Of a stretch of 45,641 bases of DNA, positions 12,383 through 24,557 are shown piece by piece. The translations under genes were made by a program, and so were the position numbers. Positions within the stretch are counted from its first letter, which is position 1. Each line of letters starts with the position of its first letter. The notes below the pieces were generated by a model. The model was given only the letters and a program-made list of their open reading frames with translations. It was not told where the DNA came from and searched no databases. The stretch comes from Gryganskiella cystojenkinii (Eukaryota > Mortierellomycota > Mortierellomycetes > Mortierellales > Mortierellaceae): positions 5,704-51,344 of the forward strand of contig JAAAIG010000162.1 of assembly GCA_015852425.1 (NCBI GenBank). The letters run 5' to 3'.

Positions 12383-13324
12383 TTAAAGGGGCTTGAAAAG
12401 ATCCGCGGTGCCGTCTTTACCCTCCGCCTTCAGAGCAGCCCAAGTGGGCCACTCATCATCGTCTCTCCAACGAGGATCCGCACTCTTGAGCTTTATCTCC
12501 ATATCCTCCTTGAATGTCCTGCAATTGGGTCCCTTGGTGCCATCCGCGTACATTCCCGTGTTCAAGGGGTACAACCAAGGGAAGAGCAACGCCTCAACGT
12601 TCTTGCCCTTAGCCTTGGCTGGTGTGGGGCATGCAGCCAATCGGAGAGCACGACGTTCCTCCAAAGTCAAATCCTGCATGCTGGGAGGGATTCGTGAGAA
12701 CATGGAGAGGCGAGGGGCACGAGGGATCAAGTCCTTAGGATCTCCCTGGGATCCATCGCGCTTGTCAAACAGATCGTGACAAGCCTTACACACCTGAGAG
12801 AGAGAGAGAGGGCGATAGAGAGAGGCAATTGTTGACGCACATCATGCGGGAAGGGAGGATAAATGATATTGAATTAGCGTCGTCCAGGTTTGAATGAAAG
12901 GTAAGAAAAGATCACAACAGCGTGGTTAAGTTGGTCGGTGTTGGTTCAAGAAGGAGAAAATGAAACGCGAATGGCTGCGAGGTAAATACCTGGACCTTGG
13001 TCGTATCCTTGGGATTAAGGGTGGGCAGATCGCCCAAAATGAAATGAATGGGCCATCTCAGAGGAGGGCGGTTATCGAGGGCAGCGGCGCCATCTATGAG
13101 AAGAACGCGGTAAGGGCAGTCAATTTTCTGACTGTCGCTACCTCTTTTGTCGTCCGCATCCATTCGCACGAGCATTGGAACAATAAAAAATTGTTAGTCA
13201 TACAGACAGTGTTGGACAAGGGTGTTGGTGGAGGAACAGCCTTGATAGGGATATAAAAAGGAGCCTCTCCTGCTAGGAGGACCAGACAGTTGGCGCAAGC
13301 AGCGCGGTTGCTGGACGATGACAT
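12383..13324 (-). CDS. Hypothetical protein resembling the N-terminal region of Helitron Rep/helicase proteins
   Basis: Three exons: 13324 to about 13208, about 13127-12990, and 12793-12383; about 221 residues. The first intron boundary is uncertain. An alternative uses GTATGA at 13203 and an acceptor at 13142, also in frame. The start MSSSSNRAACANC is the first ATG of the frame after the divergent promoter. CANC near the N-terminus and CKACH about 85 residues in could bind zinc. The following PRLSMFSRIPPSMQDLTLEERRALRL recalls the DUF6570-type block, and ALLFPWLYPLNTG followed by DPRWRDDDEW recalls the Helitron-like N-terminal domain. The protein stops there, without Rep or helicase domains. 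It may be a domesticated fragment or a lineage-specific gene; its in-phase introns argue against a recent pseudogene. Confidence 0.55.
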
Positions 13325-13531
13325 TGGTTGAATGGAGGGAATAATGAACAAACGAGATCTCAAAGAGTGAGATCTGCATTTTCCAATTGACCAACCAGAT
13401 TGCACTTAGTCACGTGACCATATCTATTTTTGGCTTTCGCTTTTGGTTATCATTACTTTGTGGACCCTCTTCATCTTCATCATCCTCCATACCCTGTCAT
13501 CTCCCACTCTCTCTCATATCATAATCCGACA
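13325..13531. promoter_or_regulatory. Divergent promoter with a CACGTG palindrome
   Basis: 207 bp shared by the Helitron-like gene (minus) and GLO3 (plus). GTCACGTGAC at 13409-13418 is a perfect 10-bp palindrome with a CACGTG core. CCAAT lies at about 13383. A pyrimidine-rich stretch before the GLO3 start resembles a fungal transcription start region. Confidence 0.5.
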
Positions 13532-15756
13532 ATGACCGTCTCAGAACCAACCAAGCAGGAAACCCTCGATTTCTTCAAGCGCCTCAAGTCACAGCATGCC
13601 AACAAGGCAAGTTTTACTGCCACTCTTGTCGGCATTCTTTTCCAGTCGACTCTCAATCTGCAGCTTTTCCCCCTCGATGGTGCCCAGAGCCGAGCAACAA
13701 AAACAAAGTTGATGGACATTCAGAGATCTTTCAGGAACGCTTTCGCTCCAACAACTTGAAAGACAGCAATCGAATTGGATGAGAAGGACACCCGGAACCC
13801 ATCTCTTCAACCATTGACTTTTGGCCAGGGACCCATATTGATCTAGCCGGGCGTCCATTAAACCGCAGCATGAGCTGATCTGGATGGACATCGGCCTCGA
13901 CATTTCTTTGTCTCTGTTTGACCTAACCATGTCAATTTTTCCATAACAAATTGCGCCTCATTAGATGTGTGCTGACTGCAACTCAAAGAACCCTGACTGG
14001 TGCAGTATCCCATTCGGCATCTTTCTCTGCTTTGAATGTAGTTCAGTTCATCGCAACTTGGGCGTTCACATCTCTTTTGTCAGGTAATGAGATGAATCCA
14101 TCTTGGAGGCTACCTTTGTTCGTGACAGTTTTCGGCTTAGACGGAACGACTGCACTATTACACACGATTGTTTTCTGACTGGACCTTGACTCTTTCTTTT
14201 TTGTCGGTACCAGATCCTCACTGTTGGATTCATGGTCCTGGAATCAGCTCCGTACCATGAAGGTTGGTGGCAACGCCGCCCTGCACGAGTTCTTCAACAA
14301 GTCAATGATGGGCAGCAACAAGGACGCAAAGACGAAGTACACTTCCAAGGTTGCTATTGCCTATAAGGAAAAGTTGGAGCAGCGCAAGGCAGAGGATGCA
14401 GCAAGGTAAAAAACCAGCCATGCTTAAATTTTTCTTTTATTTTTTATGTCAGTCAGATCGATCGAATCAGGGCAGGAGAAGATTCCTTTTTTTGGGCCTT
14501 TTTTCAACGGTCGCCCTGCATATGATTGAGACAGGATCTGACCTGACTATTTGACTTGAATCCATACCTTAGCAACCCTGACCGTATGATCCCCGAGGCT
14601 GCCAAGCCAGCAACACCCGTTGTTACTCCTGCTGCTGCTGCTGCCGACGACGACGACTTTTTCAACAACTGGAACGAGCCCAAGAAGCCCAGCTCTGGAA
14701 CTTCAACCCCTACTTCATCGTCTACTCCTCCCCCTGTCGTGGGCTTGGGTGGGTCTACAACGTCTTCTCCTCAACGTGTAGGATTGGTTCGCCCTCAACG
14801 TTCGACCTTGACTCCCAAAAAGACCACCCTCGGTGCTTCCAAACCCATGAAGCTTGGTGTGAAAAAAGTTGGAGGTGCCAACTTTGAGGAGGCCGAGGCA
14901 CGTGCCAAGGCTGAGGCTGAGAGAATCGCCATGTTGGGCGCTGAGGCGGCTGAACAGGAGAGATTGGAGAAGAAGGCTGCTGCTGATAGGGCAGCCCAGA
15001 GAGCCGCGGATTTGCAGAACGCCGCAGCGAACAACAATAGACCTCAGGCTGCTCCCGTGCGCACAAACTACTACCAATCTAACACTGCTGGAAGCTCTGC
15101 CTCCAAGGCTAACGACGAGGGTTTGGCACGTCTCGGTATGGGTATGGGTCGCATGGGTTTTGGCGCTGCTCCCACTGCCGGTCGCTCGAATGGATACTCT
15201 TCTCCACAAGGTGCGTTTTTTGCTCTTGGTTTTTGTTGTTCTTGCAGGCCTTCTGATGCATACAATTTGCCATCGTGGCACAAAAGTATTCAGGCTGTAG
15301 ACATGTGAAAGCTAAACCCTTCTCTCTTTTCTTCCTGAATAGTGGAACAAACGGCTGCACGCGAGAAGTTTGGCAACCAGAAGGCCATCTCTTCAGACCA
15401 GTTCTTTGGCCGTAACAACTATGATGCCAAGGCTCAGGCGGCCAGTTCCCGTCTCCAGTCGTTCTCTGGAGCAACCGCCATCAGCAGTAGCCAGTACTTT
15501 GGACGTGATGAAGAGCAGCCTGTTGATGATGAAGGTACTTTATCCTTTTGTATTATGTGTAGTAATTGTTGGAAAAAAAACGTGCAATTTTTTTTTTGAA
15601 GTTTAAGGAAGTTGACATCGAGTATCTATTTTGGGAACATTTCAAATAGTTGATCAACTCAGTGCAGATTTCGCTGCCATTGGAAACGCAGTGATGAAGG
15701 GCGCGGACCTTTTGAACGACATGATCAACGACATGTCCTCACATTACAACTACTAA
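13532..15756 (+). CDS. GLO3: ADP-ribosylation factor GTPase-activating protein, Glo3/ARFGAP2-3 type
   Basis: Six exons (13532-13606, 13965-14083, 14214-14405, 14573-15210, 15343-15534, 15650-15756) give 440 residues. It stimulates GTP hydrolysis on Arf1 at the Golgi during COPI-vesicle formation. The N-terminal ArfGAP zinc finger is complete: C27, C30, C47, C50 (CX2CX16CX2C) with the arginine finger R55 in [13 protein letters not shown]. The C-terminal half has the two Glo3-type repeats, [12 protein letters not shown] and [12 protein letters not shown], which distinguish Glo3/ARFGAP2-3 from Gcs1/ARFGAP1. An Ala/Glu-rich helical segment lies in between. The first intron (13607-13964, 358 bp) begins GCAAGT, a GC-AG intron; no GT donor nearby keeps the conserved NK-CADC junction. 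The 3' flank is AT-rich. Confidence 0.95.
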
Positions 15757-18672
15757 TGAAGACGAGAAGTACAGACAGGATTTGGACCTCTCTTTGTTTT
15801 TTTTTATTATTATTATTCCGGACAGGATCTATGTTGGTTGTTTTATCATATCCTTTAGACTATAGATGACCTTTATTTTTTTGTTCGAGCGATAGATACA
15901 CCCATTCCCCACTATTCCTCCCTTCATTCTTCACTCTTATATCATGTAATCAAATTGTAGTAAATACGTTATTAATCGAAAAGCGACCCAGTATCGTGGC
16001 CATCGTCCGTGAGATGTCCGAAACTCATGACGGTTTCAATGGCTGGTGAAGGACTATCCGAGACAGCCGCACAGGCGGCAAACACTAGGGAGCAGGAAAT
16101 GGTCGTGGGAAAAAAAAGAGGAAAAAAAAGAAAAGAAGGCCATGGCAGACTACGTCCTTTTATACTTTTCAGTCCATCTCTCTTGCTCAATAGCATTGAT
16201 AATCCGATATCTCCTTCCATGGATCTACTATCATATGCCAATGGTTATATTTGTTGTTGTCGTTCTTGTTGGGTATTTTTTGCCATGTGCGTCTTCGAGG
16301 GCATTTGGGTGTTTTATTATTGGCTCAAATATCACAAAATCAGAGGGGAGTTTTTTCCCTTCCATCTCCTATCGCGATTAAAAAAAAATCTCTTACTCCC
16401 TGCCTCGTGTTATTGCTCGTCTCTCTCTACTTTGATCGATAACGACGGAAGCATAGAGCGGATGCACGGGCTAATAAATAAAGTTTCTTCCTCTTTGTTC
16501 TTTGAAGTTTTTGCTTCCATCGCTGTGCTCGTGCCTATTCCGACGATCTTCAAAGAGCTGACTCAAGGTACTTGGGACAATCTGTTGATTGCAAGACACA
16601 AGATCTGAACCAAGTTGCAAGTTGGCGATGGTTTGCACCGCCCAATTCCTAAGCCTCCTTCAATAAATGAGCCACACATTTTTTTCCCGCCGCTCTTCGG
16701 GCAGGGTGGCTTGTTTGGTTTAGACACTGGCTTACAAATGGTGTCCAAAACTCAAGGTCGAAAAAAAAAAATCTCCTTGTGCCAATGTTTACTTCCGCCC
16801 ATGGTGACACGACGTTCAAGCTGCATGCAAAGGTTTTACAAACAACGTTTACAACATGAAATATATTTTTTTGAGGGCGACGACAAAATATCAATTGAAA
16901 AAACAGGGCTCTCTCAATTGAAAGGGATTGAATGGCGATTGAAAGGGCGGCCAAAAAAAAAAACCTGGAATAAAATTTTATAACCCAAATGAGCCAGACC
17001 TGCATGAGTGGTTTTTTTGAAGCTTGATCAACAGAGAAATTGCGATGACGAATGCTTCCCCTATGTTCCAATCGAGAACACTTCCCAGTTTGGGAATTGT
17101 GCGCCGAGAGGGCCCAAACGACAATTAGACCCCTTGATTGGTCCTCTTTGCTCTTTGTCACTTCAACGGCTTAGCTTGATGGTCTCTCCAATACAACTTG
17201 GTCTCCCCTTCAAAAGGAGGTCTAGAGCGAGGGCGAGGGGCGGGAAAACAAAAACGACATCCACATTCTCATGACCTTTTTTTTTTCTCCTTTGAACTTT
17301 TTCTCAAAGAAAGGCGATCTTACTGTGTTATCAAAAATGAGAGATGTGATGCGATCCGAAAAGTTGCCAACATCTCTCCATTCGCCCTCAAAGGAGAATC
17401 TTGTTGGTCGAATGAGCCATTTTTGCATCTCGAAAGAGGGAGAAAGGGATGTCGTGACCGATCCAACTGTAATTTAGGATGTGGTAATATAGTCTCGCTG
17501 TGCAGCCCAAAAACAAAGAAAGGGGAAGGTCACGATGAGGGACAAAAAAGAGAGTTAATTGTGGATTGAGTACACCCTTCCCCCCCCCCCAATGGCTCAT
17601 GTTCGTGATGTCAATGAATGGTCAAGAGGTAGCCCCTGCAACGGTCCATTTGTTGTCATCCAACACATGGGTCAAGAAATATAAACTGGAGAGAGATAAA
17701 GGTAGGGGACTGGCTGGCCAGGGTGTCGTCTTTTTTTTCTCTTTTGGTTATCAGATTTCCAACGAGAGGAACATTTTGCGGAGAATTAGCATAGCCGAGA
17801 GACATAAAAACATGAAGGTATACTTTGTAGTCTATTTTGTGAATCCAACCAACTTTGAAAAAAAGATGGGGACCTTCCTTATCAGGAATCGACGTACCTC
17901 AAAAGTGCGCCGTGTGTCCGTGGCTCACTTTTCTCTCTACCCTTAAACCTCCAATGCTCAGAAGCAATTCTCCAAAGACCATAAAACAAAAGACAAAAAA
18001 ACAAACTAAAGCTCGAAAAAACAATCCTTCGACTGTTTCCAGTCCGTATGGTCATAGGGCATTGGTAAGGCTCACCTTTACCTGTAGCTATTTTTAAGTG
18101 CTCTATTTCAGCAAGGGGTCGAGTTGGGACCTCAACAATCGCGCTCTCGACGCGAGAAATTATGAGCGCGTTTACCAAAAAAAAGCGATCCAAAAGTGAG
18201 CTCTTTGGTGAGAATGAGGAAAGGAGGGGTGATCCATAGAAAGGGACCAGTACATTTGTTTGTCCGAGGCTCTTGTGGAGATAGATATGGTAAACCCAAC
18301 ATTTTTTATACTGCACTGATCGTTGGTTCGATGGTTCGGGAGTAGAGAAGGAACGTGAGCGAGGGACGACAGGCGACCTTGAGTACTCTTATTTCCTCTC
18401 TCTGACTCACTCGCTTTCAAGTATCCGATCCATCTATGCAAGGCGGAACACATGGGCAAACAGAGAAAACCACAGGACTTCATTAGACTCTGCTCGTTAT
18501 TTGAGCGAGCAAGGAACAGCCGTTCGTTACTCAATAAGAGGAATCGATTCAAAAGCTGGCGAGGTATAGAGGGATTTTTTAGTCCGACTTTTCACGATCC
18601 ATTGAAAAATTTTCTCATTGATTTTCTGGCTTTTCTTTTTTGCATGCAAGGTATTTCTATCTCCCTCCATAT

Positions 18673-18696
18673 ACACACACACACACACACACACAC
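18673..18696. repeat. (AC)12 microsatellite
   Basis: Twelve AC units within the gene-poor stretch. Confidence 0.95.
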
Positions 18697-19721
18697 GGCA
18701 CAGCTGGCGTGGAAGATACCCCTATCCCCCGCTTTCATCTTTCCGAATTTGGGTCTTGCCGAATGCGCAGCGAAAACCAACATAAAATTGACTTCGGGAC
18801 CCAACCATCTCTTTAATGTGCCTGACGTTTTTTTTTCGAACCTTCCATATCCTCGGTGAGGAAGACTGAAGAAATTCGCTCTTTTTGCTATGCTCGAACA
18901 TCATAATGACAGCAATTTTTAAGAGGTCTAAGGTTTTCCCTCTCTTCTTTCTAACCCGCTGTTTGAAGGGAGACACTCGCAGCAATTGCAGATTGAGGAA
19001 TTGAACATCCTTGGTTGGTTCATGGCGTGCTGCTCTTTGAGCTCAGGCTTTGCTTTGTCACCTTTCTCAACACTCCTCTATCCGTCATTTTTTTTCTTTG
19101 CTTTGGAGTTACTCGACATAGACTACTCTCCACTTCCACCGCTCGTCTGGTTGTGGAGTAAAGAAAGAAAGAAAAAGATCTAGACCCAAGTAGAGTACAT
19201 TAACACTAATTTCGTGCATGTTATTCATCCTCGCTTCTCCATAGTCAAAATTTTACGCCCGGTCTAATTCTCAAACGAGAAAGGAAGGGGTCATTCTCTT
19301 GTCATCACGCTCATTGCCTTATTCTCTTTCCTGAACACGTTATTCAAGACTAAAGAGGGAGGTCATGTCCGTTAGCAATACTGCTATACCTTCAAAAATG
19401 CGCGCGAGAGGGGACTTTTGTACCTTTCTATGCTCTTTTTCTGGGCGGAGAAGGGGTGACTCATTGGAAGAGACACGCCTTGGTCAGAGGTCAGCTCTGA
19501 CGCGATTATACTTTAATTCGCGTTGGGTTTTTTCTACTTTTGACTCTCAACGTGCTGTGTTCCTTCAATGCGGACTAAATACCAAAAAAAAATGAAACGA
19601 TAATGCCTTTCTTTCTTCCTCGGCAAACTCGCACAACTCAAAATAAAAAAAAAAAAACAGGCAAAAACAACAGCGATGTAGGGTACACTGGGAACAAATT
19701 ATTGAAAAACGATACAATGCC

Positions 19722-19745
<24 letters not shown>
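19722..19745. repeat. A24 homopolymer
   Basis: The longest homopolymer seen in the window. Its length may be unreliable in the assembly. Confidence 0.9.
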
Positions 19746-19752
<7 letters not shown>

Positions 19753-22700
19753 GGAACATGGCAAAAACACAGCAAACGATACGCGTGGTAATCAGGAGAT
19801 ATCGGAAGAGACAAAAACAATCACTCTGTTGTACGTTCACACGTTTGCAACCGGCAAGGTGATTAGGAAAGGCTGAAAAAGGTCGAATTTTGTTCCGCTG
19901 ACGCCAAACCGATGTCTTCATCCATTCATTGAAGAAGAGGGGACGACAGGAAATTTGACTTTTTTTTCAATGGTCACAACTGTAGACTTTTTTTTTTTGT
20001 AACTGTTGTGGGATCGACACCTCACTTTGTCCATTTGGCATTGTCTATCGACCTAGTTCGCATTCTTCGTCATCATCGAATAAGTTAGTTGCTATCACAT
20101 AGGAATGATTTCGGATCTTTCACAAAAGATGACAACGGACCCATACGTTTGGTCTCCTTCCCTCTGTCCTCATCCTTGCCCCACTCACTGTTGACACCCC
20201 CTGTTTTTTTGTATGGTGTGTTAGACGGAAAACCTTGTGAAGGTGTCACAAGAAAAAAAAATTCAAAAAATACACACTCACAAACACACAAACAAAACAC
20301 AAGGGGAAAAAAACGGACAGCACATGGTCAAGAAGGTTTGGTGTAACAAAGAAACCCACGGACTGCCCAAAAAAAAAGTCTTCGGTTCAAAATGTCAAAA
20401 AATTGCAGGGGGCCTTGAAATGCTTTCTTTTCTGGAGGGAAAAAAATACAGGCAGGTAGGATTTCAAGTATTCTTCGTTCTTTCTGTTGTTTTCTTTACT
20501 CTGTCTATGACGAAAATGGGTGACTCGGGCTCGAACCACGAAAATAAAAACAAAGGAGAAACATGCCTTCTAACCAATTGCATACTCCGGACATCGCATG
20601 TGGTAAAGAAAACATCCTTCACTTTCGATTTCAACCAAAGCACAGCGATCATCATTCCTCTTCCATTGTTTTTTTATGAATAAAAATTATAAAGTTATAG
20701 AAAATTATTGGACTAGAGAAAAATCACGATTAGTTTGGCGTTTTGTCCCTGTTGTTTCATTTTCCGATGACCACACCAATCATCCCGTTTGCTTTCATGC
20801 ATTTGAACTAAAGCTGACAGAAGGGGATCTGACAATGCCGCCAAGGGCAGGCGACCTTTTGCACCTTTTTGGAGAGATGCATGCAAGACGGAGTCTTGTT
20901 TTTCCCTTTCTTTGGGGGACGTAATCTACCTTTGCTCAGTCCTCACATTTTGAGCAATAAAAAAACCGCTCATTTCGGCGTCGACCATGCACCAACAATT
21001 TCTTTAACCCATGTTTTTCTTTCGCCAGTCAGGGTCTAGATCTGCCTGTTTTCTTGAAACATTCTTCGCAAAAAACTATAATATAGTGAAGGCCTCTGGG
21101 GTTTACGCTTGTAGTTCCAGGGGTGTAAAAAGAAACGAAAAGAAAATGCAACACAATGCACGAAGCGCAACTCCAAAAAAAAAAAGGAAATCGCAATTTC
21201 GTTTTACACCTTGTTGAATTCTAAATTGTTGAGCTGTGCGATGAGTAAGTTGTTTGGCTTCCGTAACAAACATCCCAAAAAGTGAGGATCGCAACATAAA
21301 ACTCGGCATCGGCGATGTACAAACCGAGGCAAGACACAACAGCAAATACAAGCTACAAACGAATTTGCAAAAGTGCTGTTCTCGATTTCTCCTTTCGACA
21401 AAAAATGGCACACAGGAACATGACCACTCTCCATGCTGTCCATGACGTTGCGGAATGTGTTGCTTGCTTGTTGAAAACTGAACACGACAAGCGACATGAA
21501 TGACTCAGATTCCAAAAACTAACAACACTACAGCAACAACAACAACAACAACAGCGACGACTTGAGCTAACTTTTTCTCATGCACCATGTATAAAGTACA
21601 GCCAAATCTGATAACGGACAAAAAAAAATACTCGATTGAATCCATTTTTGGAGATCATTGTCGGTTCTGAAGCAGCGGTTTTCGGACACTACAACGAAGG
21701 CACGGTCTTTTATTTTGGATCTTCATAAACATTGTTGCAAAGGTTCTCGAACATGTTTTCCGTTGTTGTTTTTTGTTGCTTGTATCATCAGTAGTCACTC
21801 AATATCTACTCTGCTCTAGCGGTTACAACCCCTGACCACTGAAAAAATTGAAGGCGGCGTCGGATGCCACTTTGTTCGCGCCCCTTACCCTATTTTTTTT
21901 TCGCTCTCTTCGTACATGCCTTTACTTTCTAAAAAAATATTGACGAATTGAGAACAACCAAGAACGTGTTCGCGCCCAGGTGACAAGTGGATTTAGCGTC
22001 GTTCATTTGTCCTTTGATCCCTCAACTCTCCCGGAGAATAGTCCACCCTCCAAAAAAAAAAAAAAAAAGTTGAATACGTTCACTGTTGAGGTGTTCACTA
22101 GCCTATACGAAGCAGAGCTAGAGCCCGGAAACAAATACAATACCCTGCTTAAATGGTACCTTTGGAGTGTAGGGAGGAACAAGTGATGAGGCTGGGAGAA
22201 TCCGGTGGCTCTCAAGGTCGAAAAAGTTGCAAAGAGAAGCAACAAGAAAAAGTGTTGTTCATGCACAGTTCAGTACAGTCCAAATACGCCTTCGTTTTTT
22301 CTCAGTCCCTTAAATTACTCTGCATACTAATAGTTATTTACCGCGGAAAGGACAAAGGCAATCAACCTTACTTTTTCCTTCCCATTTATCGACTCGGAGT
22401 TTTTTCTACCTTCACTTCACTAGAAGGCACAGCACCAGGCGGGAGAGAAAAAGAGTTAATTCAAAGGTTTCTGGGGGGGGGGGAAAGAACCAATGGTTTC
22501 GAGTCCTGGAAAGCTGGGGAAAAAGAGGGGGAGAAAAATCATTTGCAAGGCTCCCTATACCTCTGTCTAATTCTAATATCTGTCGAAAATCAATGGACTT
22601 CGACGGGTCCAACGGGCAAAAGAAAAAAGCGAGAGCCGCAGGTCGAGAGCATTTAAAAATAAGTTTGTTGGAGATATGCCTTGCTTTGTTTTTTGTTGGA

Positions 22701-24524
22701 ATAGTTTTTCGTTGCTGTTGGTCGAGCTCACAGTCCATAAAGAACAAAAAAGAGAGCTCATTTGAGGCGGAGAGGTCAGAGCAACCTGAATTTTTTTTCG
22801 TAGTTGGCCTGCTGTTCGATAAGGGACAGTGACCAAGTGGCCCGAACAAATGCGGTGATTTTTCGACATTAGCCTACCTTTAGAAAACAATAAATCACCT
22901 TTACCTTTTTCGTTGTCCGTGTGGTGAGCTCACGTTGTGTATACGAGGAATTCTCTCTCCTCTTCCTCAGCATTCATGAGCGTAAACAATAACTTTTGTC
23001 AACGAAGGGGAGATGTGTCATCACCGTGGGGAGAAATAGAGGAATAATACGACAAAAATGAAAAACGAGATGATCTTTGTTTAGTATTTTCCTCGCAGTT
23101 CGCTCCTGCAAAGGAATTATTATCTATCGCCCAGAAATGGCGACAACGTGTTTACTGTGTGGGTAAGAAGGTGACTCTGCATTGCGCGGAAAGAAAATGA
23201 CTCGTCCCTGTTTTCGCTTCATCAAACGTCCCCTCTCCCTCCCCCTTCTGTGTGGATGTGCTAAAATGTTGTGGAGCGCGTGGTCCGTCTCGTGAGCTGA
23301 TGGCGTGGAGAGATTGCGGGGTAGCTTTCAATCCTCCGACCAGCTTGCAATATTCGCGCAACTTGAAGTCTACAGACTACATGTTCTTACATACCTTCGT
23401 CCTGTTCGCGATTTTTCCAGCATAATAGCGTATACGTCGAATGTGGCCATCTTCGAGAGTACTTAAAACCTTCATGCCTGGGCTAGGGCCAACATAACAA
23501 AGACCGCTACTCTCTTTGTCTGATCCCACTTCCTCGTCGTCAGCACTCTTGCGATAACAACAGATCTTGCTCCTTGTATCCTATTTTTGTTTTGTTTTGC
23601 TCTTTAGACACCATTATCCACCTTAATTTACCGTTTCTCCACGACCATGTTCGACCAACAACAGAGGCACAACAAAGAAACACAAGGGGGACAAAAATGG
23701 TGACGCGAATTAAACAACACCAAACTTTCAAGAGTGTTGTCTTCTCTCCCCATCTCGTTCTTTAGTTTTTTCTTGGATCTTTCTAACTTGCATTATCTCG
23801 AAGGAAAGATATCCCTCGTTCCTTCGTTCTCGAGCAAGATGCATCGAAAAAATAATTTGGACACGTTGTTAACAAGCACGATGGGTGATGGGATGGTGGC
23901 ACTATAGACAACAGTATGCCGGATCTCGCAGTGAATTGCAGTTCCGAACACTGCCTTCCTTCCTGACCGTGATTCCCTCCACATAACACACCACCATTTC
24001 CGTTTTCAATCAATCCTTCTGATAGAATGGTAATTTCGACTTAAAATATTGCCCTTGCTGTGAAAAGGTTAACAACAAGCCGAGGTTGGGTCCTTCTTAG
24101 AGACGCACCAAGCTGACTGCAGGTTTTATTTTTTATCTGAGTTGCGGCTCTATTTTATGAACTCTCCAACACCACAACTCACCATTTTCTCGAGAACGCT
24201 TTTCTACAAGGAATGTTGAATATCCCGGGACAATAGTGAGCTCTCCTCGTAAGGAGCTTTTCTTCTAAATAAACTTGTTCCTGATAATTCCTTAAAAACA
24301 ACCTCAATCAGCCACGCGTCGTGTTTCCTGATTAAGTGTTGTAAATCCAAGAACGGAGAGCTCTTGGAAAAGGCTCATGACAAGTCGCATACACAGTTGT
24401 TTGTCTTGATGTCCACAGTTGTTTACCGTTGTCATCCTCTTCATCCTTCCTTAACCAATCCTTCTTTGGCGACCGTTTTCCGAATCACAAAAAAACGCGT
24501 GCACTTGTCGTTGTATTTTTTTTT

Positions 24525-24557
24525 NNNNNNNNNNNNNNNNNNNNNNNNNNNNNNNNN
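24525..24557. other. Assembly gap (33 N)
   Basis: Undetermined bases directly after a T run, which suggests that a homopolymer broke the assembly. True gap length is unknown. Confidence 1.

Noticed and set aside
15972..16241. Minus-strand frame ending GHLTDDGHDTGSLFD
   Set aside because: It could be a last exon, but I found no joinable upstream exon; probably chance in the GLO3 3' flank.
16009..16608. 199-codon plus-strand frame after GLO3
   Set aside because: Translation is random-looking with poly-Lys from A runs; no domain.
20520..20545. GGTTCGAGCCC on the minus strand, like a tRNA B box
   Set aside because: The T stem has a mismatch, and no A box or matching acceptor stem lies at the right distance.
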